From contig OZ219894.1 in assembly GCA_964291635.2 (NCBI GenBank), positions 62,001 through 126,000 on the forward strand: 64,000 nucleotides of DNA. The letters are read 5' to 3'. The translations under genes and the position numbers were made by a program. Below the pieces are notes generated by a model that made no database searches, was not told the DNA's origin, and saw only the letters and a program-made list of their open reading frames with translations. This stretch comes from JAPPHA01 sp964291635 (lineage in GTDB: Bacteria; Pseudomonadota; Alphaproteobacteria; Rhodobacterales; Rhodobacteraceae). Below, one piece after another: positions 36,337-45,353 of this stretch (the stretch's first letter is position 1; each line of letters opens with the position of its first letter).

Positions 36337-37767
36337 ATGAGCGACACCGAACTTTGTTATCTTTCGGCGACCGAGGCGATCGCAGGTTTCAGGCGGCGCG
36401 AACTTTCGCCCGTCGAGCTAATGCGGGCGATCATTGCACGGGCGGAAGCGGTCGAGCCCCAGGTCAACGCCTTTGCCAACACCTATTTCGACGAGGCGCT
36501 GGAAAAGGCGAGCCGCGCCGAGGCCAAATACATGAAGGGGCGTGCCCGTGCGCTCGAGGGCCTGCCGCTCGCCGTCAAGGACATAACCGCGATCAAGGGC
36601 CGTGTGACCACCAAGGGCTCGCTGATCTACAAGGACTGCGTTGACGACCATACCAATCCCGCCATCGAGCGCCTGCTGCGGGCCGGCGCCATCCTTCATG
36701 CCCGATCGACGACTCCCGAGTTCGGCATTGACTGGGTAACGACCTCGCGTCTGCACGGTACGACGCGAAACCCATGGGATACCCGCTACACCTGCGGCGG
36801 TTCGTCTGGCGGATCGGCTGCAGCGCTGGCGGCCGGTGCAACAACGCTGGCCACCGGCTCGGATAACGCCGGATCACTGCGCGTGCCGGCGGCCTGTTGC
36901 GGTATCATTGGCTACCGGGCACCGCATGGGCGGATTCCGTCGGACCCACCCTTCAATCTCGAAATGTACAGCACTGTGGGGCCAATGACGCGCACGGTCG
37001 CCGACTGTGCACTGATGCAGAACGTCATGGCCGGACCTCACTCGCTGGACAACGCGGCGATTCGGCCCAAACTCCGTATCCCCCAGCGACTGGGGGGTAT
37101 CAAGGGCTGGCGCATCGCTTATTCCCTCGACCTCGGCTTCCGCGAAGTCGCGCCCGAGGTCAAGTCATTGACGCTGGCCGCGCTTAATGCACTTCGCCGC
37201 GAGGGGGCGGAAATCGAAGAGGTCGAACTGGGCTGGACCGAACGGCTCACAAGCGTGGCGATGCGCTATTTGGTGCTGGTTTCCAGTGGTTCACCAACTC
37301 GCAATCTGGACAAACAGGCGGACATGCTCTGCGACTACACGCGCTATTACATGGAGAACCGCCCTTCGGTCACGGGAAAGGCGCTTTACGAGGCTTTCGA
37401 TCTTGCCAACAAAATGCAGTCGACACTCGGCCCTATTCTTGAGCGCTGCCACGCGTTCATCTGCCCAACCAACGCGACCCAGGCCGTGCCCGCTGAGTTG
37501 AAACCTTGGGACAAGGACTTAACCATCAACGGCAAGTTGGTCATGCCTAACTATGGATGGGTGCTGACCCACCCTTTTAACATGTTGGGCCGATTGCCAG
37601 TTCTGGCTGTGCCGTCCGGCATCGACGAGAATGGCCTGCCCAGCGGCGTTCAGATCGTCGCTCGCGCTTTCGACGATGTGCGTGCCTTCCGCGTCGCCTC
37701 GGCGCTCGAACGCGCCCGCCCCTGGCTCGACACACCGGATCGCCGGCCGCGCATTTGCGATGTTTGA
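36337..37767 (+). CDS. Amidase signature family hydrolase
   Basis: A 476-residue amidase with the Ser-cisSer-Lys triad: Lys81 in GLPLAVKD, the cis-Ser in GGSSGGS (about 154-160), and nucleophile Ser180 in GSDNAGSLRVPA (the family pattern is G-S-D-x-x-G-S). These enzymes hydrolyse carboxamides to acid and ammonia, for example indole acetamide, nicotinamide or Glu-tRNA substrates. No GatB/GatC genes are nearby, so a catabolic amidase is more likely than GatA. The ATG at 36337 has GAGGCCGAG upstream. It is followed 108 bp later by the DMGDH-like flavoprotein gene on the same strand. Confidence 0.9.
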   Translation: MSDTELCYLSATEAIAGFRRRELSPVELMRAIIARAEAVEPQVNAFANTYFDEALEKASRAEAKYMKGRARALEGLPLAVKDITAIKGRVTTKGSLIYKDCVDDHTNPAIERLLRAGAILHARSTTPEFGIDWVTTSRLHGTTRNPWDTRYTCGGSSGGSAAALAAGATTLATGSDNAGSLRVPAACCGIIGYRAPHGRIPSDPPFNLEMYSTVGPMTRTVADCALMQNVMAGPHSLDNAAIRPKLRIPQRLGGIKGWRIAYSLDLGFREVAPEVKSLTLAALNALRREGAEIEEVELGWTERLTSVAMRYLVLVSSGSPTRNLDKQADMLCDYTRYYMENRPSVTGKALYEAFDLANKMQSTLGPILERCHAFICPTNATQAVPAELKPWDKDLTINGKLVMPNYGWVLTHPFNMLGRLPVLAVPSGIDENGLPSGVQIVARAFDDVRAFRVASALERARPWLDTPDRRPRICDV

Positions 37768-37875
37768 AATGCAGTTAGGTGGCCCTTTCTTCCTGGAGAT
37801 GTGCTGCCAGCCAACGACTGAGGATGCCGATATGAGAATCCAGTCATCACCTTTCAGCAAGCGAAAGTTCCGCTG

Positions 37876-40323
37876 ATGGATCAATCGCCTCCCACGTCGG
37901 CCGAAGTGGTCATTGTTGGCGGTGGCGTTGTAGGCAGCAGCATCGCTTATCACTTGTCCAAGCTCGGAGTGACAGACATAGTTCTATTGGAGCGCGGCAA
38001 GCTCACTTCCGGCACGACCTGGCATGCAGCCGGCCTGATAATGCAACTTCGGTCGAGCCACACCTTGACCGAACTTTCCCGATACAACGTGCAGCTCTAC
38101 GGATGTTTGGAGGCAGAGACAGGACAAGCGACGGGAATCAAGCAGAACGGCTCCCTCAGCGTGGCACGTACCAAGGAGCGCATGCACGAGGCAAAACGCT
38201 TGGCCACGATCGCCAAGAGCTACGATATCGAGGCACATCTAATTGGGCCGAAAGAGGCGAAGGACCTTTACCCGGCGATGAACCAGGAGATCATCGAAGG
38301 GGGGATCTACGTCCCGGAGGACTGCCAGACCAACCCGGTGGACACAACTACGTCTCTGATCGCCGGGGCCAAGCAGCGTGGCACAAAAGTGTTCGAAGGC
38401 ACGCCGGTCAGCGGGCTTCAGTATCTTGCATCTCGGAATTATCGGGTGAAGACACCTTCGGGCGAAATCAAATGCCAAACTCTGATCCTCTGCTCCGGGC
38501 TGTGGACTCGCGATCTGGCGGCGCAGTTGGGAATTCATGTGCCGCTTTACCCTTGCGAGCACATGTACGTCGTCACGGAACCACTCGAATTCGTCGAGCC
38601 GACTCTGCCGGTTCTCCGAGATCCCGACGGTTACATCTACATCAAGGAAGATGCGGGCAAGCTGCTCGTGGGCTCCTTCGAGCCGCAAGGAAAGCCCTTG
38701 CCCATGGAAAAGTTGCCCATTGACGCGCAATTCATCGAGTTGCAAGAGGATTGGGGCCACTTCGAGCTGCCCTTCACAAAAGCGACGGAAATCCTACCGC
38801 CTCTGGAACATGCCGGCATTGGTAAGTTCCTAAATGGCCCAGAGAGCTTCACGCCGGATTTGCTGTTCGTGCTCGGCGAGGCGCCAGGATGTCCGAATTG
38901 TTTCGTCGCCGCGGGGTTCAACTCCGAAGGCGTTGAGTTCGCCCCCGCCGCAGGCCGGGCGCTCGCCGAATGGATCGTTGAGGGTGACCCGACGATGGAC
39001 CTGTCCATGGTCGATATCGCCCGCTTTGCTCCGTTCCAGACCAACCGGAGCTACCTTCACAACAGGGCCGGTGAATCGCTCGGGTTGCACTACAAGATGC
39101 ATTGGCCCCACAAGCAACGTGAGGCCTCGCGGCCGGTGCGGAAAAGCCCGATCCATGATCGTCTCGCGGCGCGTAACGCCTGCTTTGGCGAGGCAATGGG
39201 CTGGGAACGCCCCCTTTGGTTCGCGCCGGAAGGTGTCGACGCGAAGAATATTTACTCGTACCAACGCCCGAATTGGTTCGCATACACGGCCGAAGAGTGC
39301 CGCGCTGCCCGGGAAGGGGTTGTCGTTTTCGATCAGACCTCATTTGGCAAACATCTGATCCAGGGACGCAGCGCTTGCGCATTCCTCCAAAGGTTATGCA
39401 CGGGCAACGTGGACATTCCGGTGGGTAAGCTGGTGTACACGCACATGCTGAACCGCCGCGGTGGCATCGAAACCGACATCACCGTCAACCGTCTCGCCGA
39501 AGACCGATATCTGATTGTCTCGTCAGCGACGACGCAGGCCCGCGACAAGGCTTGGATTGGAAAGCACATATCCCGAGAAGACCAGGTGACGCTGGTGGAT
39601 GTCACTTCCGCCTATTCCGTGCTATCGGTGCAGGGTCCGACATCGCGGGATTTGTTGGGCCGGGTCACCGACGCCGATCTCTCCGACGGTGCGTTTCCGT
39701 TTGCGACGTCGCAGGAGATAGACATTGGATATGGGAGAGCGCTCGCCAACCGCCTGACATATATCGGCGAGTTGGGATGGGAGCTGCACATACCGAGCGA
39801 ATTCACGCAGAGTGTCTTCGACGCCTTGTGTGAAGCCGGCCAAGCATTCGACCTGCGCCAGGCCGGATATCACGCCCTGGAACACCTCCGTTCTGAGCGC
39901 GCCTATCGCGAGTACGGGCTCGATCTCACCCCGGTGGACACCCCGTATGAAGCAGGCTTGGGTTTCACTGTGAAGTTGGACAAGCCTGGTGGCTTCATCG
40001 GGCGCGAGGCAATTGCGGCGCAACTTGGAAAGCCACTCAACAAGCGTATGGTGATGTTCAAGCTGACCGATCCCGAGCCGGTCCTGTTCCACGATGAGCT
40101 CATTCGCATGGACGGTGAGAATGTTGGCTACATCAGTTCGGGTGCCTACAGTTTCACGCTTGGACATTCCGTTGGCATGGGCTACGTCCATCACCCGGAG
40201 GGCGTCACCAAAGACCTCGTGGAAAACGGTGAATTCGAGATCGAGATCGCTTGCGAGCGATATCCCGCGGACGCTGCACTTCGGGCATTCTACGATCCGA
40301 AGAGCGAACGTACAAATATGTGA
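37876..40323 (+). CDS. Dimethylglycine/sarcosine dehydrogenase-like flavoprotein with GcvT-type domain
   Basis: An 815-residue two-domain enzyme. The N-terminal half is a DAO-type FAD oxidoreductase with the dinucleotide motif VVIVGGGVVGSSIAYHL (residues 11-27). TTWHAAGL carries His50, the position of covalent FAD attachment in DMGDH/SARDH enzymes. The C-terminal half from about residue 430 is a GcvT/aminomethyltransferase-like tetrahydrofolate domain (FDQTSFGKHLIQGR, ELGWELHIPSEF, KPGGFIGREAI). Such enzymes demethylate N-methylated glycines, passing formaldehyde-level carbon to tetrahydrofolate. This supports a cluster role in degrading methylated amines or betaine-type osmolytes (inference). 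Confidence 0.9.
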   Translation: MDQSPPTSAEVVIVGGGVVGSSIAYHLSKLGVTDIVLLERGKLTSGTTWHAAGLIMQLRSSHTLTELSRYNVQLYGCLEAETGQATGIKQNGSLSVARTKERMHEAKRLATIAKSYDIEAHLIGPKEAKDLYPAMNQEIIEGGIYVPEDCQTNPVDTTTSLIAGAKQRGTKVFEGTPVSGLQYLASRNYRVKTPSGEIKCQTLILCSGLWTRDLAAQLGIHVPLYPCEHMYVVTEPLEFVEPTLPVLRDPDGYIYIKEDAGKLLVGSFEPQGKPLPMEKLPIDAQFIELQEDWGHFELPFTKATEILPPLEHAGIGKFLNGPESFTPDLLFVLGEAPGCPNCFVAAGFNSEGVEFAPAAGRALAEWIVEGDPTMDLSMVDIARFAPFQTNRSYLHNRAGESLGLHYKMHWPHKQREASRPVRKSPIHDRLAARNACFGEAMGWERPLWFAPEGVDAKNIYSYQRPNWFAYTAEECRAAREGVVVFDQTSFGKHLIQGRSACAFLQRLCTGNVDIPVGKLVYTHMLNRRGGIETDITVNRLAEDRYLIVSSATTQARDKAWIGKHISREDQVTLVDVTSAYSVLSVQGPTSRDLLGRVTDADLSDGAFPFATSQEIDIGYGRALANRLTYIGELGWELHIPSEFTQSVFDALCEAGQAFDLRQAGYHALEHLRSERAYREYGLDLTPVDTPYEAGLGFTVKLDKPGGFIGREAIAAQLGKPLNKRMVMFKLTDPEPVLFHDELIRMDGENVGYISSGAYSFTLGHSVGMGYVHHPEGVTKDLVENGEFEIEIACERYPADAALRAFYDPKSERTNM

Positions 40324-40731
40324 GGCCGTTAATTGAAGGCCATTTGCAGTAATTCGCTTTGGCTCAGTATACAAATCGTATGCGTTCATTGTATGTTGCT
40401 GCGCGAAGCAGGAGACCGGAGAGCACCGCCTATCTCGTGCACGAGATAGGCGTCACTGAACTGAGCCGCGTTCCGCGGCGGAAGGGTGTCCGTCCCGGCT
40501 GCCGCTTCCTGATGGACGGCTTGGTCGCGACTTGACGGTCCTTGTCGTCGTTTCGGCCGTTTCCGTCTCTCCCTGATATCCTTCCAACCGGTTTCGGACG
40601 CACTTCGGCGCATCGATGCCAGTGTTCTCCGTGACCGTTCGTGGACACTCTGAAGGCGATGGTTCCGCCGCCGGCGCGACGATCACACCGGCGGTGACAA
40701 GATAATCGGTGACACTCAAGGGAGAAGACAC
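40324..40731. other. Intergenic region with a long palindrome
   Basis: About 400 bp between the flavoprotein gene and the integrase remnant. Apart from the palindrome at 40427-40452 no gene or known repeat was recognised. The part next to the integrase start may be its original leader. Confidence 0.4.
40427..40452. repeat. 26-bp perfect palindrome
   Basis: The sequence from 40427 (CGCCTATCTCGTG) is followed immediately by its exact complement (CACGAGATAGGCG) ending at 40452. It lies between the flavoprotein gene and remnants of mobile elements, like the inverted repeats at 29098 and 41000. Confidence 0.7.
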
Positions 40732-41010
40732 ATGACACGTTTGCGCAAACGCATGATCGACGACATGGCCGTTCGCGGCCTCGCGGAGAACACGGTACGC
40801 TCGTATCTCAACTCCGTCTCCGGGCTCGCGCGCTTCTAAGGACGCAGTCCCGAGAGGATCTCCGCCCAGGAGGTCCAGGACTACCTGCTCCACCTGCACG
40901 AGCAGCGCGGGCTCTCCTGGAAGAGCTGCAACTGCGCCCGGCACGGGATCCGCTTCCTTTACCGCATCACGCTTGGCCGGCCCGACCCGCACTTCTACGT
41001 GAAATGTTGA
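40732..41010 (+). pseudogene. Tyrosine-recombinase/integrase N-terminal fragment with internal stop
   Basis: From ATG 40732, preceded by GGGAGAAG, the frame reads MTRLRKRMIDDMAVRGLAEN, TVRSYLNSVSGLARF, then a TAA at 40837-40839. It continues in frame as GRSPERISAQEVQDYLLHLHEQR and GIRFLYRITLGR. This is the SAM-like DNA-binding domain of site-specific integrases of the kind often found with IS91-type elements. A single Tyr-to-stop change explains the TAA. The catalytic domain is absent: the gene ends where it meets the hairpin at 41000-41023. Confidence 0.83.
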
Positions 41011-41023
41011 ACGCAACATTTCA
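41000..41023. repeat. 10-bp inverted repeat exactly at the joint of two transposase/integrase remnants
   Basis: TGAAATGTTG (41000-41009), loop AACG, and the complement CAACATTTCA (41014-41023). The integrase fragment ends in its left arm and the IS5-type fragment ends in its right arm. Confidence 0.7.
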
Positions 41024-41471
41024 TGTCCACGGCGATGTGACATTTCCGGCCCTTGATCTTCTTGCCGGCGTCATAGCCGACAGGGCCGCCGCTCGCCGTC
41101 GTCTTCACCGACTGGCTGTCGATCCCGGCCGCCGTCGTGTCCGCAGAGCGTCCCGCCAACGCCCGGACGTGCCCGCGCAGCACGTCCATCATGGTCTCGA
41201 ATGTCCCGTCATTCCGCCAGGCGCAGAAATAGTTCTGCACCGTCGTAAACGGAGGAAAACACGGCGGAATCGCACGCCACTGGCATCCGGTGCCCAACAT
41301 GTATTAAATGGCGTTGATGACCTCTCGCAGATCAGTCTTGCGCTGACGCCCCATCCGCGACGGCAGCGGAAGAAGCGGCTCGATCAGTTCCCATTCCTTG
41401 TCCGTCAAATCGGTTTCAAAGCGCTCGCCATTTCGTTTATACGTCTCCTACGCGGCCTTGCTCCAGGACAT
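41014..41471 (-). pseudogene. IS5-family transposase N-terminal fragment with two nonsense codons
   Basis: The minus strand from ATG 41471 reads MSWSKAA, TAG (41450-41448), ETYKRNGERFETDLTDKEWE, LIEPLLPLPSRMGRQRKTDL, REVINAI, TAA (41306-41304), then YMLGTGCQWRAIPPCFPPF and AGIDSQSVKTTASGGPVGYDAGKK. This is an IS5-type transposase from its true start to just past the first Asp (IDSQSVKT). Both stops lie in frame and fit C-to-T changes of Gln codons (CAG, CAA). The C-terminal half is missing after KCHIAVD, at the hairpin. Confidence 0.85.
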
Positions 41472-41524
41472 GTGGACCTCCTCGTCTGTCATTGAAAAAT
41501 GAACCGGAATACGACATCTCGCAG

Positions 41525-42505
41525 GGCCGCCCACCTTTAGGTCAAGCTCTAAGCGTTTGCTTCCAGTCCATTGTCGGTGGCATCCAGCATCTGGTCAGGA
41601 AAGCCGTTGAGGCCGACTTTCCGTCATTTCCGCCGGGATGCGCCCTCAAACCGGGCCGCCACGCAAAAGACTTCGTCCAGAAGAACCTGCCGATCTTGGT
41701 GGTGATTTCGCGCCAGCGCCTTGCCGGAGAAATGCAGAGCCTTTGTCCTGATACACGTCTAGCCGGATTTCTGCGCGACGTCGGCATCGAGCTTGAGGAC
41801 ATTCGCGCGCACCCTGGTCAAATCACCGTTTAACTGATCTTCGCCGGCGTGCGGGCTTCCTGCCGGCACCCGCCGCCAGCGCCCTTGACGAGCGCCTGCT
41901 GCGGGCCATCGGCAGGCTGATTCATATTGACGACTACGAGCGGCTGGAAGCATGGCAGGACATTTTGCTGACCGATCGTTCCGGTCCGGTTGGCATGTCA
42001 ACGGGACGCACGCATCGCCATGGCCTCATGCTGCTTTCGTTGCTGGCCGTCCGCCATCAGGCAATTGCCGAGGCTGGCCAGGCACTTGAATTGGTACGGC
42101 AGTCCGCGGAATTGCGTCGTGAACTCCGCGACCCCTTCGAGACTTTCGCGAATCGCATCCGGTCCTTGTCGGAACAATTTGACGCCCGTTGTGAGGTTCC
42201 CCTCGCAAGTCACGCGACGTATTCGCTCGGAGAGTCTGTCGCCGCTTACCGGTGCCTCGGCAAAAACGGCGCGCTCCATCAGTCCCAGACGGGGATTCTG
42301 TGGGTCAATGCGACGAAGACTGAACTTCTGTTCGTAACACTGGAAAAGTCCGACAGGGATTTTTCACAAACGACGCGCTATGCCGATCACCCGATTTCGC
42401 CGACCCTGTTTAACGGATTTGCAGAACAGAACTCCCACCAATACCCGCACCGGGCGTCGCCATGCCGGGCAACGGGATCATATCACAAACATCACGCTAT
42501 TTTTT
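41525..42505 (+). pseudogene. DEAD/DEAH-type helicase with DUF3427, C-terminal remnant with frameshifts
   Basis: A first frame gives FQSIVGGIQHLVRKAVEADF then GFLRDVGIELEDIRAH to a stop at 41833. A second frame from about 41884 gives LDERLLRAIGRLIHIDDYER, LEAWQDILL, ATYSLGESVAAYRCLG, and TELLFVTLEKSDRDFSQTTRY followed by ISPTLF. A third gives TRTGRRHAGQRDHITNI. Together these match the C-terminal DUF3427 region of large superfamily 2 helicases. The helicase motor domains are missing. The remnant ends where the repeated sequence downstream of the sulfatase genes begins. Confidence 0.75.
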
Positions 42506-42678
42506 GAACAGAAGCAGCGGGGCAGCAATGGAGAATCTGCCCCCTGCCATTGTCTTGGCCGGGCCCACTGCTGCGGCCATGAGTCGGAACGGCCGATGCA
42601 GGGCTGGATGTACAGGTTGGGAATGTGATTGCAGGTTGAGGGTCAGAAACGGAGCATCTGCCGGTCTGCCGCCCGGTC

Positions 42679-44256
42679 TCATGGCCGCTGTGGCGCATGT
42701 CCCGGAGGCCGATAGTTGACCGTTCCTCCGGCGGTGACCTTCATATCGGAAAGCGTGTGGTCGGCATGCCTCATGCGATGATCCAGCAGCTTCCTGGTCA
42801 GGCGCAGAACTTCGCCGGCATAATCCTGATCGTCCGCAAGGTTTCGGAATTCGCCGTCGGCCGACTGCGTGTCAAACAGCAGCGGCGGCAGGCCGCCATT
42901 GAAATGCGCGAACCGGTAGCGGTCCTCCTGAATGACCGCATAATTGGCCTCGCGCAGGCCAAGCCCCAATTCCCGCTGCCAGTGGCTCGGGCATTCAGGA
43001 TCGCCTAAGTCCATCTCGGCGTAGGCATAGTCCCGCCAGCCGGACGGGGAATTTCCCTCCAGCCACGGCAACAGCGATGCGCCGTTCATCGCGACCGGCA
43101 CCTCGCCCGCGAGCCAGTCGAGAATCGTCGGTGACACATCCACGGATTCCGTAAAGGCATCGAACTGACTGCCGTTGCAGGACGGGCGCCGCGGGTCGCG
43201 GATTATCAACGGCACGTGCGTTGCGGCATCGTAGACCGACCTCTTGCCCCACTGCCGCCGGTCCCCGAGCATCTCGCCATGATCGGAGGTGAATATGATC
43301 AGTGTGTCGTCGTACTGCCCGGTGTCTTTCAGCAAACCGATCAGCCGGCCAACATGATGGTCGAGCTCACTGGCCAGTCCGAAGTAGACCGCGCGCATGG
43401 TTGCCACATCGCGCGGATCTTCATTGTCGAGGTGGCAGTTGGAAGCCTCAATAAAGCCGTTGATCGCATCTTTCCCAAGTTCGGAAGCAATATACGGATG
43501 GACTGCCGATTCCGCTTCCGGGGTCGGCATACGCGCCGGCGGCGGAATTTCATCCGCACGGTACATCCGGTTATAGGGTTTTGGGGCGATGAATGGCGGG
43601 TGCGGCCGGATGTAGCACACGTGCGCAAACCACGCCTGGTCGGTCCGGACGGCAAGCTCCCTCAGGCATGCATCCGTCAGAAACGCAGTGTCGCTGTCCT
43701 CGGCGCGGTAGAATGCGGGATCGTCCGGGCGCGGCCCGGTTGCCGGATCGAAATCCTGCGGCGCGTAGAAACGGCTGTAATCATTTGGCAAGTCATAACC
43801 CTTGGCTTTCAGATGCGCCCGCCACGCAAAGTTGTCGTTTTCCAGCTGCAGGGCCACGACTTCTTTGAACCCCGGCATCGGGTTTTCGAAGCTCCTGACC
43901 GCCGGATCATTGGGGTGCAGGAATCGGGGATCGGCGCTGGTGTCGGTGTAACCGAACAGCAATGGCTCATAACCCGATTTCCGCGCTTCGAACGCGAGGT
44001 TGGAAATGTTCCCGCGCAGCGGCGTGCCATTGCGCACGGACCGGTGATTCATCGCATAGAGGCCGGTCAGGAGACTGGCCCGGGCCGGGCCGCAGGGACA
44101 GGTGACCGTATAGTGCCTGCGGAATGTGACGGCATCCTCCATGAATTCCCGCAGATTCGGCAGCACCGCCCGACCGTTGATGGCCAGCTGCAGGCAATCC
44201 GCCCGAAGCTGGTCCGAAACGATGAACAGGACATTTCCACTATTCTTGTCGATCAA
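42679..44256 (-). CDS. Sulfatase (alkaline phosphatase superfamily), copy A
   Basis: A 525-residue sulfatase-like hydrolase. The nucleophile Cys55 lies in the formylglycine signature CGPAR (C-x-P-x-R, residues 55-59). Metal ligands are suggested by Asp15 in VSDQLRAD and by TSDHGE (Asp325, His326); His219 (IRPHPPF) and Lys338 (WGK) match active-site positions. A TTG start at 44256 with AAGGAAAAG upstream aligns with copies C and D; an upstream extension to 44334 is unsupported. No signal peptide is seen, so it probably acts in the cytosol on imported sulfate esters, or on phosphonate/phosphate esters as relatives do. It and copy D (57287) share flanks up to 44380/58988 at an offset of 14,608 bp. 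Confidence 0.88.
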   Translation of the reverse strand: MIDKNSGNVLFIVSDQLRADCLQLAINGRAVLPNLREFMEDAVTFRRHYTVTCPCGPARASLLTGLYAMNHRSVRNGTPLRGNISNLAFEARKSGYEPLLFGYTDTSADPRFLHPNDPAVRSFENPMPGFKEVVALQLENDNFAWRAHLKAKGYDLPNDYSRFYAPQDFDPATGPRPDDPAFYRAEDSDTAFLTDACLRELAVRTDQAWFAHVCYIRPHPPFIAPKPYNRMYRADEIPPPARMPTPEAESAVHPYIASELGKDAINGFIEASNCHLDNEDPRDVATMRAVYFGLASELDHHVGRLIGLLKDTGQYDDTLIIFTSDHGEMLGDRRQWGKRSVYDAATHVPLIIRDPRRPSCNGSQFDAFTESVDVSPTILDWLAGEVPVAMNGASLLPWLEGNSPSGWRDYAYAEMDLGDPECPSHWQRELGLGLREANYAVIQEDRYRFAHFNGGLPPLLFDTQSADGEFRNLADDQDYAGEVLRLTRKLLDHRMRHADHTLSDMKVTAGGTVNYRPPGHAPQRP

Positions 44257-44535
44257 TGCTCTTTTCCTTGTGACTGGGAATTCGGTTGTTCGCAGGCGTC
44301 CGCCACCGTCAGGTTCAGCAAAAGAACCACGCAACGACGACCGTATGCAGGATTTTCAAGTTGTGAAAAGAGTTTTCTAGGGTACCAACACATTTCGTGT
44401 AAAATGCAATGGTAACTTCGTCCCTCGCTGACAGCCTGAAAGACCCTCGGTGCGAGCTTGTTTGATTCTGGTCGCTGTCTTGGTCGGTTACTTCTCCCTC
44501 AACACACTGACCCCCGGAATTTGGTGGTTCTTTAC

Positions 44536-44566
44536 TTGCACCGCCTGCGGCAATGCCGCATATTGA
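44536..44566 (+). promoter_or_regulatory. Promoter and operator dyad of the RelE/Xre operon
   Basis: TTGCAC (44536-44541) and TATTGA (44561-44566) with 19-nt spacing form a plausible promoter. A dyad TGCGGCA-A-TGCCGCA (44546-44560) fills the spacer, where a toxin-antitoxin complex would bind to autoregulate. GAGGGG just before the ATG at 44573 is the ribosome binding site. Confidence 0.5.
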
Positions 44567-44572
44567 GGGGTG

Positions 44573-44905
44573 ATGCAGGTTTTCTCAACACGCAGCTACG
44601 AACGAGTGGTTCGTAAGCTGCTCGGTGAAGAGGCGCGCAAGGAAATGGAGGATGCGATCGTGGCTGCCCCCGATGCGGCTCCCGTCATTCGAGGAACCGG
44701 CGGCATCCGCAAGCTGCGATGGGCCGGATCCGGTCGCGGCAAGCGGGGCGGCATCCGCACGGTCTATTTCTACCACGCCGGACCGGAGGCCGTTTACCTG
44801 CTGACGGCTTACGCGAAGGCGAACCGCGAAGACCTGACGCCGGCGGACACCAGGGCGCTGTCGCGGCTGGTCGCGGAGATCAAGAAGGAGGCAACGGGAC
44901 AATGA
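44573..44905 (+). CDS. RelE/HigB-type toxin
   Basis: A 110-residue RelE/ParE-superfamily toxin. The central block GIRKLRWAGSGRGKRGGIRTVYFY, followed by LLTAYAKANREDLT, is typical of the RelE-like group paired with NadS/HigA-type antitoxins, in which the toxin gene comes first. These toxins are mRNA interferases or gyrase poisons. The ATG at 44573 is preferred over the GTG at 44570. Its stop overlaps the antitoxin start (ATGA), giving translational coupling. It lies between a sulfatase gene and a dead histidine kinase gene. Confidence 0.87.
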   Translation: MQVFSTRSYERVVRKLLGEEARKEMEDAIVAAPDAAPVIRGTGGIRKLRWAGSGRGKRGGIRTVYFYHAGPEAVYLLTAYAKANREDLTPADTRALSRLVAEIKKEATGQ

Positions 44906-45246
44906 CGACGGAACGCTCCGAACTCGGTCGGGACATCGAAACGGCTCTGGGCGAGGTTCTTGGCCATGTTCGCGGGGAGACAGCCCTGCCTTGCCGGATC
45001 GTCGACGATCCGGCCGCCGGCCGTATTGTCTCCCTCCGCAAGCGATTGCGGCTGAGCCGGCAGAGGTTCGCCGACCGTTTCGGCCTCGACGTGCGGGCTC
45101 TTCAGGAGTGGGAACAGGGCCGGCGTGTTCCCGACAGGGCGGCGCGGGTGTTGCTCACCGTCATCGACCGGGATCCCGAGGCCGTTGTCAGGGCGCTCGG
45201 TGCGGATGGCGCAGAGGAACCGATAGGTGGGCGTTCGGCGCTGTGA
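44902..45246 (+). CDS. Xre-family antitoxin (HigA/NadS-like)
   Basis: A 114-residue helix-turn-helix protein. The HTH is IVSLRKRLRLSRQRFADRF followed by DVRALQEWEQGRRVPDRAARVLL, the pattern of NadS/HigA-type antitoxins with the conserved W-E-x-G-R-R-x-P turn. It should neutralise the upstream RelE-like toxin and repress the operon through the dyad at 44546. It is complete and overlaps the toxin gene by 4 bp. Confidence 0.87.
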   Translation: MTTERSELGRDIETALGEVLGHVRGETALPCRIVDDPAAGRIVSLRKRLRLSRQRFADRFGLDVRALQEWEQGRRVPDRAARVLLTVIDRDPEAVVRALGADGAEEPIGGRSAL

Positions 45247-45353
45247 ACGATGGATGCCAACCTTTTGCACGTATCCCGAAGCTGCTTCACGTGTTCCTTT
45301 CGCCTGTTTCTGCTGTTCCATTGTCTTTCCGGGTTGGGGCGGGCATAACGGCG

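Noticed and set aside
36337..37767. GatA subunit of the tRNA amidotransferase
   Set aside because: No gatB or gatC nearby, and the context is catabolic; kept as a general amidase.
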